Of a stretch of 33,937 nucleotides of DNA, positions 23,933 through 33,891 are shown in pieces. Location of the stretch: contig JBKCHH010000074.1 in the NCBI GenBank assembly GCA_046302855.1, positions 1-33,937 of the forward strand. The letters are read 5' to 3'. Source of the stretch: JBKCHH01 sp046302855. Lineage in GTDB: Bacteria > Pseudomonadota > Alphaproteobacteria > Rickettsiales > UBA8987. Each line of letters begins with the position of its first letter. Positions within the stretch are counted from its first letter, which is position 1. The position numbers and the translations under genes are program-made. The notes beneath the pieces are model-generated. The model saw nothing but the letters and a program-made list of their open reading frames with translations, was not told the origin of the DNA and ran no database searches.

Positions 23933-24121
23933 TTATTTTAAGGTGAAGATTCTGCTACAATAGGGGCAGGTTATTTCTTTTTCATTATCATTAATTCTTA
24001 AATAGATGGTTGGGTGGCCAAGCACGCCCTTACCACCATCGCACTTTACCTTTCTAGAATTTGTAGAAATAGTCTCTGGTTTATGCTTGTTATATTGTAT
24101 TTCTGCACCAAAATTATCCAT
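23933..24121 (-). CDS. Zinc-finger (zf-CHCC/NDUFS6-like) small protein
   Basis: The 62-residue protein has the NDUFS6-like zinc finger: KVKCDGGKGVLGHPTIYLRI followed by EITCPYC, giving C-x8-H, then CxxC. Such proteins are conserved in alphaproteobacteria and relate to the zinc subunit of complex I. It is on the same strand and 3 bp upstream of the ATPase gene, so it probably leads that operon; a functional link is not implied. Its start is divergent from queE. Confidence 0.85.
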   Translation of the reverse strand: MDNFGAEIQYNKHKPETISTNSRKVKCDGGKGVLGHPTIYLRINDNEKEITCPYCSRIFTLK

Positions 24122-24226
24122 TGCCTTACCTTGCTCTTTTTGTTAAAAACTCTCTCAAATCATATTAGAAGTTTTGTGTTAGGCAACAATATAAAGCGAA
24201 AAATTTTAAAAAACAGTGGAGATGTT

Positions 24227-24835
24227 TTGCAGGTGGTTGATATTTTCGCAACCATTCAGGGGGAAGGCTTGTTTGCCGGCTATCCGGCCATTTTTATCCG
24301 TCTTGGCGGGTGCAATCTTGCCTGTAATTTTTGCGATACAGAATTTGAAGAATTCGAACCAATTTCCACAAAAGACATTATTGAAAAGGCTCAAACCCTA
24401 TCAAAAAATGTAATTTCTCTAGTGGTAATTACGGGTGGCGAGCCATTTCGCCAGCCTATCGAAAGTTTGTGTCGAGAGCTTTTAAGCGGGGGTTTTGAAG
24501 TGCAGGTGGAAACCAACGGCACGATAGAGCGGGATTTACCAAAAGAGGTCTATATTATGATTTCCCCAAAAAATGAAGGAGGCAAAGGCTATAACCTAAA
24601 GCCAGTCTTTCAAAAACATCTTGTTGCTTATAAGTTTTTAGTTTCCGCCTTTAGGGAAAATTATAAATCCTTGCCTAAAAACCTCGAAGCCCTTAACTGC
24701 CCCGTTTATATTCAACCGATTGATGAATTTGATGGGGGAAAAAATAAAAAAAACTGGGAATATGCAAAAAACATCGCGATGGAAAGCAATCTAATCCTAT
24801 CTCTACAGCTTCATAAGCTACTTAACATCAAATAA
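24227..24835 (+). CDS. queE: 7-carboxy-7-deazaguanine synthase (radical SAM)
   Basis: The 202-residue product carries the QueE signature: VDIFATIQGEG at the N-terminus, RLGGCNLACNFCDTEFE (the CxxxCxxC [4Fe-4S] motif), then VITGGEP. It makes CDG from 6-carboxytetrahydropterin in queuosine synthesis. I place the start at TTG 24227, preceded by GGAG, so that the conserved VDIFATIQGEG sits at the N-terminus; a longer frame from 24014 would cross the promoter of the divergent zinc-finger gene and carries no conserved sequence. GTG at 24233 is an alternative. The length is normal for the family. It ends 23 bp before the rRNA promoter. Confidence 0.9.
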   Translation: MQVVDIFATIQGEGLFAGYPAIFIRLGGCNLACNFCDTEFEEFEPISTKDIIEKAQTLSKNVISLVVITGGEPFRQPIESLCRELLSGGFEVQVETNGTIERDLPKEVYIMISPKNEGGKGYNLKPVFQKHLVAYKFLVSAFRENYKSLPKNLEALNCPVYIQPIDEFDGGKNKKNWEYAKNIAMESNLILSLQLHKLLNIK

Positions 24836-24858
24836 TTTAAAAAACTTTACTTTCTTCG

Positions 24859-24887
24859 TTGACAGTTAGATTTTGGAAGCCTATAAT
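24859..24887 (+). promoter_or_regulatory. Consensus sigma-70 promoter of the 16S rRNA gene
   Basis: TTGACA (24859-24864) and TATAAT (24882-24887) are separated by exactly 17 bp. Both hexamers are perfect consensus, and the site is followed by the 16S leader. A start near 24895 would give a leader of about 220 nt. Confidence 0.93.
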
Positions 24888-24932
24888 CTTCGTCCCTTAC
24901 AAAATATTTATTTTTGGTTTTTTCTATAATCG

Positions 24933-24964
24933 TTCAAATTTTTGGAGAGAAGTGAAGGCGAGAG
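24933..24964 (+). other. 16S leader half of a putative processing stem
   Basis: The run TTCAAATTTTTGG followed by AGAGAAGTGAAGGCGAGAG is largely complementary to the trailer at 26749-26782 (CTCTTTCGCCTTCTCTCC and onward to CTCAAAAATTTT), with a few mismatches. Such a stem encloses 16S and is cut by RNase III. The complementarity is visible; the processing is inferred. Confidence 0.75.
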
Positions 24965-25090
24965 TTAAGCATAAATAGTTATTATTTTGCAATAATCGCA
25001 ATCGCTACTTTTATAATAAGTAAAAGACAGTGATAAACCTTGTTGATTTTTTAATAATCTAATCAAGTAAGATTTTGCAGTAAAGGATTT

Positions 25091-25108
25091 CAAGGTTTTA
25101 AAACCTTG
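25091..25108. repeat. Perfect 18-bp palindrome just before the 16S 5' end
   Basis: CAAGGTTTTAAAACCTTG is a perfect palindrome. A second inverted repeat, CTCTCAA-T-TTGAGAG at 25112-25126, overlaps the mature 5' end. They could be processing or folding signals in the rRNA leader. Confidence 0.7.
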
Positions 25109-25117
25109 AGTCTCTCA

Positions 25118-26684
<1,567 letters not shown>

Positions 26685-26748
26685 AGGTTTAAGACTTAAC
26701 TTTTAGGTTCTTTTTAGAATTTATTATTGGTCTTAAGCACAATATTTG

Positions 26749-26782
26749 CTCTTTCGCCTTCTCTCCTCCTCAAAAATTTTGA
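26749..26782 (+). other. 16S trailer half of a putative processing stem
   Basis: CTCTTTCGCCTTCTCTCC followed by TCCTCAAAAATTTTGA is the near reverse complement of the leader segment at 24933-24964. It lies about 65 bp after the mature 3' end, as expected for a 16S-enclosing stem. Confidence 0.72.
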
Positions 26783-26865
26783 TATAGATTTTAAGTTTTG
26801 TGTTTTGTCTGTTGCCTCTTGTTTAATTTTCTGAAATTCTGTTGCGCTAAAAAGACGGGGTTGCT

Positions 26866-27810
26866 TTGGGTTTAAATATCGCAAATATTTCTGTTCAGTT
26901 TTTAAAAGATAGGCCTGAAAGTAAATTTACTGCTAAGGAAATTGCTGAATGGATTTTTAAAACCTATCCTGCTGAATGCAAAGAAAAACAACAGCGTAGC
27001 AAGGCAAAAGTCAATCCTTTGATAAATGATGAAGATGTAATCCAGCAAATAGCAGCAGAAGTTGGGGCAAGGAAGGCAACGGGGTTGCAAAGAAAGGATT
27101 TAAAAATTAAAACAACAGAAGGCAGACCAAGAAAATATTACTATTCAAACATTAGTGATTTTGAGGAAGTTCAAACCGCCGAGGAAGAGTCTAAAAATCC
27201 AAAATTCTCAAGCCCAAAAGAGAATAGTTTATATCCTAAACTTTCAGAATTTTTATGGGCAGAATTTAGGCTTTATGGCAAACGCATAGACGAAAAAACC
27301 TCATCCAACAGTCGTGGTTCTAGGGGAAATATTTGGCTACACCCCGATGTGGTAGCTATGGAAGATTTATCAAGAGAGTGGCACAAAGAAATTAAAGACT
27401 GCGTGCAACAATATGCAGATAAGAAAACCAGCCTATGGTCTTTTGAGGTTAAACTTTTAATTAACCGCTCCAATGTTAGGGAATGTTTTTTCCAAACAGT
27501 TTCAAATTCTTCATGGGCAAATTTTTCTTATCTGGTAGCAGCTGAAATTATTGGGTCTGATACTTTAAAGGAACTAAGACTTTTAGCTTCATTACACGGA
27601 GTAGGTTTTATAAAACTTGATTATCAAAACCCCTCTGAAAGCCAAATTTTAATTCCCGCTAGAGAAAGAACTGAAGTTGATTGGGATAATATTAATCGCC
27701 TAGCTGAAGAAAATAAAGATTTTATGGATTATATCAAAACCATCAGACATTTTTATCAAACTGGCGACATAAGACTTAATGATTGGGATTTACCCGAAGA
27801 TAACAATTAG
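26866..27810 (+). CDS. HrgA/COG2958-like protein with N-terminal winged HTH
   Basis: The 314-residue protein has an N-terminal HARE/winged-HTH region (FLKDRPESKFTAKEIAEWIF, then GLQRKDLKIKTTEGRPRKYYY). A C-terminal domain starting YPKLSEFLWAEFRLYGKRIDEKTSSNSRG and IWLHPDVVAMEDL is typical of COG2958/HrgA. HrgA occupies a restriction-modification locus in Helicobacter and its relatives have an unclear function, probably linked to DNA or defence. The start is a TTG with GACGGGG just upstream, giving 314 residues. It lies on the same strand only 83 bp after the 16S trailer, with no strong terminator between, and is followed by a copy of the hairpin repeat that also follows the Abi-alpha region. 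It may be a transferred accessory gene. Confidence 0.75.
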   Translation: MGLNIANISVQFLKDRPESKFTAKEIAEWIFKTYPAECKEKQQRSKAKVNPLINDEDVIQQIAAEVGARKATGLQRKDLKIKTTEGRPRKYYYSNISDFEEVQTAEEESKNPKFSSPKENSLYPKLSEFLWAEFRLYGKRIDEKTSSNSRGSRGNIWLHPDVVAMEDLSREWHKEIKDCVQQYADKKTSLWSFEVKLLINRSNVRECFFQTVSNSSWANFSYLVAAEIIGSDTLKELRLLASLHGVGFIKLDYQNPSESQILIPARERTEVDWDNINRLAEENKDFMDYIKTIRHFYQTGDIRLNDWDLPEDNN

Positions 27811-27826
27811 ATTAGAACTCTTTCAT

Positions 27827-27954
27827 AACCAAACCATTTTCTAAAACAAAATCTTTGAGAGATGCCCGCCCCCTAGCCCCCCAAATTTGCTTCGCAAATT
27901 GGGGGCGGGCATATAATTTTTCTTCAAAAATTAAAAATAATAAAAATTATTCAA
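27827..27954. repeat. GC-rich hairpin dispersed repeat, copy 2
   Basis: The second copy of the element at 867-995 is in the same orientation. The outer arms TGCCCGCCCCC (27863-27873) and GGGGGCGGGCA (27901-27911) and the inner arms AATTTGC/GCAAATT with a TTC loop match copy 1, as do the AAACCATTTTCTAAAAC flank to the left and the ATATAATTTTTCTTC flank to the right. It follows the HrgA-like gene by 16 bp and may terminate it. Confidence 0.87.
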
Positions 27955-28019
27955 TAATACTTTTAAATCAGTATAATAGACGAGGAAATATTTGCGATTA
28001 TGAAAGATATCTACCTATT

Positions 28020-28168
28020 AAGATCTCTGCATAATTCGCTTATATGAGATTTTTATGCTTTTGCCTTGGAACGCGGAAAACCTTAAGTCTTACTAAAAGT
28101 AAATGAGGATTTGAGCATTCGCAAGCAAATGCATAAAAATCAATAGAAGTAGAATTAGGCGAGATCTT
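28020..28168. repeat. Long imperfect palindromic element, copy B (inverted to copy A)
   Basis: The 149-bp element has ends AAGATCTC (28020-28027) and GAGATCTT (28161-28168). Its reverse complement aligns along its length with copy A at 13268-13410. Copy A has AAGACCTT/AAGGTCTT at the same place, so both arms changed together and pairing is kept. It lies between the convergent ends of the HrgA-like gene and xthA, as copy A lies between convergent genes. Confidence 0.87.
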
Positions 28169-28171
28169 GCC

Positions 28172-28969
28172 CTAAACCTCCACAATTACGGGCACATGGT
28201 CAGAGGGTTGGGTTTGCCCGCCTTCACGGTAGTCTTTTAGAATTTTGAAATTCTTGGCTTTGGTTTTAAGATTTTGTGTTAGCCAAATATGGTCTAGCCT
28301 TATGCCCTTATCGGCCAAACGCCAATTGGGGCTTCTATAGCTCCACCAAGTATATACCTTTTGTTGTGGCGGAATAAAATCCCTGGTGATATCGCTAAAA
28401 TTAAGGGTTTCTAGCCATTTGCCCATTTTTTCTACCTCGATTGGCGTATGGCAAACAATTTTTAGAAAAACCTTGTGCGACCAGACATCATTTTCATAAG
28501 GGGCAATGTTAAAATCGCCTAGAACTATTAGGTTATCTTTATGGGAATAGTTCTTTTTGTAAAAGCTAGTTAGGCCATCTACATAATCTAGCTTATATTG
28601 AAACTTGGGGTTAATTTTTACATCTGGCTCATCGCCCCCGGCTGGAACATAGATGTTGTGAAGCTCCATTTCTTTGCCATCATAATTAAAATTGGCAGAA
28701 ACAAAGCGTTTTGCCCCATTTACAAAGGGTATAGTTTTATGATTATAAAGGGGAATTTTGCTAATAATCGCCACGCCATTATAAGATTTCTCCCCTGCAA
28801 AATGTAGATAATTATAACCAAGGTTGGTAAAGAATTCTTTAGGAAAAAGCTCATCTACCACCTTGGTTTCTTGCAGGCATAGAATATCTAAATTTTCTTC
28901 TAAAAGCAGTTTTTTTAGTAGCTCTAAACGAATGCGAACTGAATTAATGTTGTAGGTAGCAATTTTCAT
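28172..28969 (-). CDS. xthA: Exodeoxyribonuclease III
   Basis: The 265-residue protein has the exonuclease III/AP endonuclease motifs in order: MKIATYNINSVR, LCLQETKVVDE, YNGVAIISK, VLGDFNIAPYENDVW, RLDHIWLT and the catalytic SDHVPVIVEV at the end. It removes 3' blocks and incises abasic sites in base excision repair. Length is normal for the family. It lies 6 bp after the LOG gene and is last in the operon ccmG-ccmH-LOG-xthA. The palindromic element begins just beyond its stop and may end the transcript. Confidence 0.96.
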   Translation of the reverse strand: MKIATYNINSVRIRLELLKKLLLEENLDILCLQETKVVDELFPKEFFTNLGYNYLHFAGEKSYNGVAIISKIPLYNHKTIPFVNGAKRFVSANFNYDGKEMELHNIYVPAGGDEPDVKINPKFQYKLDYVDGLTSFYKKNYSHKDNLIVLGDFNIAPYENDVWSHKVFLKIVCHTPIEVEKMGKWLETLNFSDITRDFIPPQQKVYTWWSYRSPNWRLADKGIRLDHIWLTQNLKTKAKNFKILKDYREGGQTQPSDHVPVIVEV

Positions 28970-28975
28970 GAAGTT

Positions 28976-29983
28976 TTAAAACTCTATTAAACTTGTGGCA
29001 CCGTATTTTTTAGCAATCAATTCAAACAAATACCAGAAATTATTCTTTTGCTTATCCCCCAACTTAAAAGGAATAAATTTTATTTTTTTACCCTTCATTA
29101 ATTTATGGTTTTGCTCTTTTAATAAAATTAATGCTAGAAACTCTTGCAAGGTGCCAGTGCCCCCCGGCAATATCCAAAACTCACTTGAGTTTTTTATCAT
29201 TATATCAATTCTGGAATAAATATCGGTTGCGGGGATAAACTGGTTAATGGTTTCTGGCACACCTTCTAAGGCAACTAGCCTTGCAATGTTAGAGCCAAAG
29301 GTCCAGCCACCATTTTCACCACTACCACGCACTACCATGCCCATCATTCCAGATTTTCCAGCCCCAGTTACGCAACCATAGCCTTTTAAAGCTATTTCTT
29401 TACCGATATTATAGGCAAAATCTAAATATTCTGGCTTTGAAATTAGGGAGGAGCAAAAAACGCATATACTATAGTTTGGTTTTTTAGAACCATCATTTTT
29501 GGGAAGAAGTGGCTTTTGGCTCTGTAAAAAGTTTCTTTCCTCAATTTCAGCCACTGAACCACGCAAATCATAATAGCCATCTAGAATAGTGATTATTTCT
29601 TTATGAGTATGAACAATTTTCACAAAATTTATAAAATCACTAACAACTGTTCCCTGTTTTCTTAAATAGTTATAGAGATTAATAAAATCACCCCAGCTAT
29701 TTTCAGGGTCAAACAGAATTACCGGCTTGTTTCGCAAATTAATATCAAAGGTTTGCTTTCCAACAATTACGGAAATTAGCAAAAACATATCTTCAATGTT
29801 AGATAGGCCCAAAAACAAAAAGGCATCTGCCTGTTTTATTTTTTTCTCAATACTTAAAAGGTTTATTTGTTGGCTCTTTTTTTTATTAAGGTGGGCATTG
29901 TGAATATCCCACCCAGAATTATATAGTAGGGGAAGTAAATTTGTTGCCTCATTAACCTTGCCGGCTATTCTAACTATCGCCAT
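28976..29983 (-). CDS. LOG-family (TIGR00730-like) protein, long form
   Basis: The 335-residue protein carries the LOG signature in its C-terminal half: YSICVFCSS, a GAGKSGMMGMVVRGS loop and WILPGGTGTLQEFLAL (PGGxGTxxE). LOG proteins hydrolyse nucleotide 5'-monophosphates or release cytokinin bases. Residues 1 to about 150 add a second, degenerate Rossmann-like part (DAFLFLGLSNIEDMF, NKPVILFD), unlike the single-domain proteins of about 200 residues. It is 6 bp downstream of ccmH and 6 bp upstream of xthA. The in vivo substrate is unknown. Confidence 0.85.
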   Translation of the reverse strand: MAIVRIAGKVNEATNLLPLLYNSGWDIHNAHLNKKKSQQINLLSIEKKIKQADAFLFLGLSNIEDMFLLISVIVGKQTFDINLRNKPVILFDPENSWGDFINLYNYLRKQGTVVSDFINFVKIVHTHKEIITILDGYYDLRGSVAEIEERNFLQSQKPLLPKNDGSKKPNYSICVFCSSLISKPEYLDFAYNIGKEIALKGYGCVTGAGKSGMMGMVVRGSGENGGWTFGSNIARLVALEGVPETINQFIPATDIYSRIDIMIKNSSEFWILPGGTGTLQEFLALILLKEQNHKLMKGKKIKFIPFKLGDKQKNNFWYLFELIAKKYGATSLIEF

Positions 29984-29989
29984 TTACTT

Positions 29990-30358
29990 TTACCATTTAA
30001 TTCGCCTCACAAAAAAATATACCACAGGCAAGGAAATAAGAACCAAAAAAATTATAGTGGAATAGTTAATTTTTTTGATAGCCGAACTGCCATAACTATT
30101 GCTAATTTCTTTTATAACCTCTGCGTCGCTTTTGCCATTTTTTATTAAACTTCTAATATGAAAACGCATGGCCTTGGCGTGCTGGGCTTCAGATAGGCTT
30201 AAATCTTCCCCCTTACATACCATACATTTTACTTGGGTGAATAGTTTAGTTGCCCTTTGCTCTTGGTTTGAATCTTTTAGTTTCTCTTCTAGCTCAAAGC
30301 CGTAAAGGGGGGTGCTAATTAGCAATAACAGAATAAATAGTTTCAATATCCTTTTCAT
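29990..30358 (-). CDS. ccmH: Cytochrome c-type biogenesis protein CcmH
   Basis: The 122-residue protein has a signal peptide (KRILKLFILLLLISTPLYG), the redox motif CMVC at residues 45-48 in QVKCMVCKGEDLSLSEAQHAKAMR, and a C-terminal TM anchor. CcmH helps keep the apocytochrome CxxCH cysteines reduced for heme attachment in system I. It is the short form, without the C-terminal TPR domain. Its first 44 bp overlap the 3' end of ccmG, an unusually long same-strand overlap; the overlap cannot be avoided because the signal peptide starts there. Confidence 0.9.
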   Translation of the reverse strand: MKRILKLFILLLLISTPLYGFELEEKLKDSNQEQRATKLFTQVKCMVCKGEDLSLSEAQHAKAMRFHIRSLIKNGKSDAEVIKEISNSYGSSAIKKINYSTIIFLVLISLPVVYFFVRRIKW

Positions 30359-30782
30359 TTAGTAGGCCATTATAATGTTGTAATATTTCGCCCTGTTTGT
30401 TTACCAGAAAGGTTTCTGGAACGCCCTTAATGCCAAAAGCAATTCCTAGCTCACCCCTTTCATCTAATATAGGGCTTTTAAAAAAATTGCCATAAGTCTG
30501 TAAGAATTTTTTTATATTTTCATTACTATCCATCCAGCCAATGCCGATTACCTCTAGATTCTTGTTTTTAGAAAATTGACCTAATTGCTTGTGGAGATAT
30601 GGGCAGGTTTCGCACCAGGAGGCAAAAAAGGTAATAAGGGCATATGATTTTTCTAACCTTTCAACAGGAAAAGAAGCTGGGATTTGCTTAATTAGGCTGG
30701 CTTCCTCTTGGTTTTTAAAAAGCAGGTAAAAGGAAAAAACTAAAAACAGGGCAAAAACAGCAATAATGCTAAATAGTTTCAT
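30315..30782 (-). CDS. ccmG: CcmG/DsbE thiol:disulfide interchange protein
   Basis: The 155-residue thioredoxin-fold protein has an N-terminal membrane anchor (LFSIIAVFALFLVFSFYLLF), active site WCETC with cysteines at 57 and 60, and the CcmG-specific GVPETFLVNKQGEI cis-proline segment. It reduces apocytochrome c or CcmH in cytochrome c maturation. It heads the operon and overlaps ccmH by 44 bp. No other ccm genes are in the window. Confidence 0.92.
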   Translation of the reverse strand: MKLFSIIAVFALFLVFSFYLLFKNQEEASLIKQIPASFPVERLEKSYALITFFASWCETCPYLHKQLGQFSKNKNLEVIGIGWMDSNENIKKFLQTYGNFFKSPILDERGELGIAFGIKGVPETFLVNKQGEILQHYNGLLNEKDIETIYSVIAN

Positions 30783-30810
30783 AAAGCTGGTATGATTTTT
30801 GCATTAAGTG

Positions 30811-31068
30811 ATGGTTAAAGATATAAACTATATGAAAGTTAACACCCCTATTTCTAATATTAGCCCAAACCTTTACAATAACAAGGTGAAAAAAGATGAC
30901 TTGGCTTTGGTGGATAGGCTACAAAAGGGTATAAAAGAAAACCCCGTTCAATATCTAAAGGCATCAGGCAATTTGGGCAATTTAAGTTCCCTAAAAGATT
31001 TGCTAGTTGAAGATGGTATAAATAATAGCTCAAAGGATTATATAGCCAATTATATCGCGCTGGCTTAA
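30811..31068 (+). CDS. Small hypothetical soluble protein
   Basis: The product has 85 residues from ATG 30811 (86 from GTG 30808) and is polar, with KKDDLALVDRLQKGIKENP and a C-terminal SSKDYIANYIALA. No signal peptide or TM segment is present and I do not recognise a family. An alternative start is ATG 30832. It is divergent from ccmG and in the same direction as acnA, 67 bp upstream of it. Codon use resembles its neighbours, which supports a real gene. Confidence 0.5.
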   Translation: MVKDINYMKVNTPISNISPNLYNNKVKKDDLALVDRLQKGIKENPVQYLKASGNLGNLSSLKDLLVEDGINNSSKDYIANYIALA

Positions 31069-31135
31069 AAAACTCTTTATTATTACAATAAGTTGGTTAA
31101 TCATTTAAGATGAATAACAACCTATTGGTGCAGGT

Positions 31136-33874
31136 ATGGCAAAAAAGAGTGAATCACAAAAAAGTGAATCTAAATTCAATGTAAAGTCTTCTTTAAAGGT
31201 TGGTTCAAAAACCTATTCTTATTACGATATAAAAAAGGCAGAAGAACAGCTTGGCTTTAACTTTTCTCGCCTACCCTTTTCACTAAAAGTTGTGCTTGAA
31301 AATCTACTTCGCAAATTTGATGGCAAGAATATTTCTATTGAAGATATAAGGGCGGTTGATACTTGGCAGAAAAATAAAAAATCAGATCATGAAATTTCCT
31401 TCTACCCAGCCAGGGTTTTAATGCAAGATTTTACTGGCGTTCCAGCTGTGGTTGATTTAGCCACCATGCGAGATGCGGTGAAAGATTTAAACGGCAATCC
31501 TAAAGAAATTAACCCCTTAACGCCAGTTGACTTGGTAATTGATCACTCAGTAATGGTGGATTCTTCCGGCAAACCAAGCTCTTTTAAAGAAAATGTTGAT
31601 TTGGAAATGGAGCGAAACATTGAAAGGTATCAGTTTTTAAAATGGGGGCAGGGTTCTTTCGAAAACTTTAAGGTAGTGCCACCGGGAACTGGCATTTGCC
31701 ATCAGGTAAATTTGGAATATTTGGCACAGGTTGTGTGGAGTTCAAACCAGGATGGGGAGCTAGTTGCCTACCCAGATACTCTAGTTGGCACAGATTCGCA
31801 CACTACCATGATAAATGGTTTAAGCGTGCTTGGCTGGGGAGTGGGTGGAATAGAGGCAGAGGCAGTAATGCTGGGTCAACCACTTTCCTTTGTTTTGCCA
31901 GAGGTTATAGGCTTTAAACTAACCGGTGAATTAAAAGAGGGGGTTACAGCTACTGATCTAGTTCTAACCATCACTAATATTTTGCGTGAATATGGGGTGG
32001 TAAATAAGTTTGTAGAGTTTTTTGGAAGCGGTTTAGATGAACTCTCCCTTGCAGATAGGGCAACCGTTGCCAATATGGCACCAGAATATGGGGCAACTTG
32101 CGGAATATTTCCTATAGATGCAGAAACTATAAAGTATCTAGAACTTTCAGCTAGAGATAAGCAAACTATAAAACTAGTGGAAAAATATGCTAAACTACAG
32201 GGTATGTGGCGAGAAAATGAGGCTCAAGACCCTATTTTTACCGATGTAATAGAGCTAGACCTATCAAAAATAATTCCTTGTGTTGCTGGCCCAAAAAGGC
32301 CACAGGATAAAATTAACTTGGGCGAAGTAGCAGGTAATTTTTCTAAGGCACTCAAAGCCACTAATGAAAAGATAGACATTCATCAAGAATTTGCGGTAAA
32401 GAATCAAGATTATAAACTGCAAAATGGAAGCGTGGTGATAGCAGCCATTACTTCTTGCACCAATACCTCTAACCCATCGGTTATGATAGGGGCAGGGTTG
32501 CTTGCTAGAAAAGCGGTTAAACTTGGTTTAAAATCAAAGCCATTTGTTAAAACCTCCCTAGCGCCTGGTTCACAAGTAGTAACTGAATATTTAAGAAAGG
32601 GCGGGTTAGATAAAGATTTAGATAAGCTAGGGTTTAATCTAGTTGGTTATGGTTGCACTACCTGTATAGGCAACTCTGGCCCAATTGATTCTAACATAGA
32701 AAATGCCATTAAGGAAAATAACTTAGAGGTAGCCTCTGTTTTATCTGGCAATAGAAATTTTGAAGGTAGGGTTCACCCCTCCACAAAGGCTAATTATTTA
32801 ATGTCTCCCTTACTAGTGGTGGCTTATGCCATAGCTGGTAATGTAAATATCAACCTTTTAGCTGAACCTTTAGGTTTTGATGCTAAGGGTAGAGAGGTTT
32901 ATTTAAAAGACATCTGGCCTTCTAACAAAGAAATTGCAAAGGCAGTATCTAAGTTCGTAACTGCTAAAAGTTTCAAAAGAAAATACAAAGATGTATTTGC
33001 TGGCACTAAACAGTGGCAAGAAATTAAGGTGAATGAAGGCACTAACTATAGTTGGGACGCAAAATCAACCTATATAAGAAAGCCAAATTATTTTGATGAC
33101 CTAATAAAAAGCGTAAAAAACAAATCATCTAAAGCAACCATTGGCTTTGCCTTAAACAATGCCAGTATCTTAGCCCTGCTTGGTGATTCTATTACTACCG
33201 ATCACATTTCCCCAGCCGGTAATATAGAGAAAAAAGGGCCAGCTGCTAAATATCTAAAAGAACATGGGGTAGATGAAAAGGATTTCAACTCTTATGGTGC
33301 CAGAAGGGGCAACCACGAAGTAATGCTTAGGGGCACCTTTGCTAATATCCGCATAAAGAATGAAATGGCACCAAATACGGAAGGTGGCGTTACTACCTAC
33401 CTAAAAAATGGGGAAGATATAGCCAGTGGCAAGGTGGTTTCTATTTTTGAAGCATCTGAGCTTTATAAAAAAGAAAATAGACCTTTAGTGGTAATAGCTG
33501 GCAAAGAATATGGTACCGGCTCTTCTAGAGACTGGGCGGCAAAGGGAAGTTTCTTGCTTGGCGTGCGGGCGGTAATTGCGGAGAGTTTCGAAAGGATTCA
33601 CCGCTCTAACCTAGTTGGCATGGGGGTTTTACCCTTAACTTTTCAAAAGGGGGAAAGTAGAAAAACTCTTAATCTAAAAGGCTCAGAAAAAATTACTATT
33701 CTAGGCTTAGAAAATGGCATTAAGCCAAAAATGTTAGTTGATTGTAAAATTGATTACATTGATGGCACTTCCAAAAAAACCAAGCTAATTTGCCGTATAG
33801 ATACCGAAGCCGAAGTTGAATACTTCGCCAATGGTGGCATTTTACATAATATGATAAAGAAAATAGTTGGGTAG
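31136..33874 (+). CDS. acnA: Aconitate hydratase A
   Basis: The 912-residue enzyme matches AcnA/IRP type aconitase: VPAVVDLATMRDAV, DLVIDHSVMVD, GTDSHTTMINGLSVLGWGVGGIEAEA, ITSCTNTSNPSVMIGAG and GYGCTTCIGNSGPI, which supply the three [4Fe-4S] cysteines. The C-terminal swivel domain has LGDSITTDHISPAGNI, SYGARRGNHEVMLRGTFANIRI and KEYGTGSSRDWAAKG. It isomerises citrate and isocitrate in the TCA cycle. Length is close to E. coli AcnA (891). The start at ATG 31136 follows AGG at about 6 bp. It is complete and ends 18 bp before a REP-like repeat that may terminate it. Confidence 0.98.
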   Translation: MAKKSESQKSESKFNVKSSLKVGSKTYSYYDIKKAEEQLGFNFSRLPFSLKVVLENLLRKFDGKNISIEDIRAVDTWQKNKKSDHEISFYPARVLMQDFTGVPAVVDLATMRDAVKDLNGNPKEINPLTPVDLVIDHSVMVDSSGKPSSFKENVDLEMERNIERYQFLKWGQGSFENFKVVPPGTGICHQVNLEYLAQVVWSSNQDGELVAYPDTLVGTDSHTTMINGLSVLGWGVGGIEAEAVMLGQPLSFVLPEVIGFKLTGELKEGVTATDLVLTITNILREYGVVNKFVEFFGSGLDELSLADRATVANMAPEYGATCGIFPIDAETIKYLELSARDKQTIKLVEKYAKLQGMWRENEAQDPIFTDVIELDLSKIIPCVAGPKRPQDKINLGEVAGNFSKALKATNEKIDIHQEFAVKNQDYKLQNGSVVIAAITSCTNTSNPSVMIGAGLLARKAVKLGLKSKPFVKTSLAPGSQVVTEYLRKGGLDKDLDKLGFNLVGYGCTTCIGNSGPIDSNIENAIKENNLEVASVLSGNRNFEGRVHPSTKANYLMSPLLVVAYAIAGNVNINLLAEPLGFDAKGREVYLKDIWPSNKEIAKAVSKFVTAKSFKRKYKDVFAGTKQWQEIKVNEGTNYSWDAKSTYIRKPNYFDDLIKSVKNKSSKATIGFALNNASILALLGDSITTDHISPAGNIEKKGPAAKYLKEHGVDEKDFNSYGARRGNHEVMLRGTFANIRIKNEMAPNTEGGVTTYLKNGEDIASGKVVSIFEASELYKKENRPLVVIAGKEYGTGSSRDWAAKGSFLLGVRAVIAESFERIHRSNLVGMGVLPLTFQKGESRKTLNLKGSEKITILGLENGIKPKMLVDCKIDYIDGTSKKTKLICRIDTEAEVEYFANGGILHNMIKKIVG

Positions 33875-33891
33875 GGTTTTCTAAGGCATAT

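Noticed and set aside
24014..24226. The 71-codon N-terminal extension of queE
   Set aside because: It lacks conserved sequence, overlaps the divergent zinc-finger gene, and the QueE family starts at the VDIFATIQGEG segment.
26690..26865. Search for a tRNA-Ile, tRNA-Ala or 23S start behind the 16S
   Set aside because: No tRNA cloverleaf or 23S-like block is present; the next feature is the trailer and then a protein gene.
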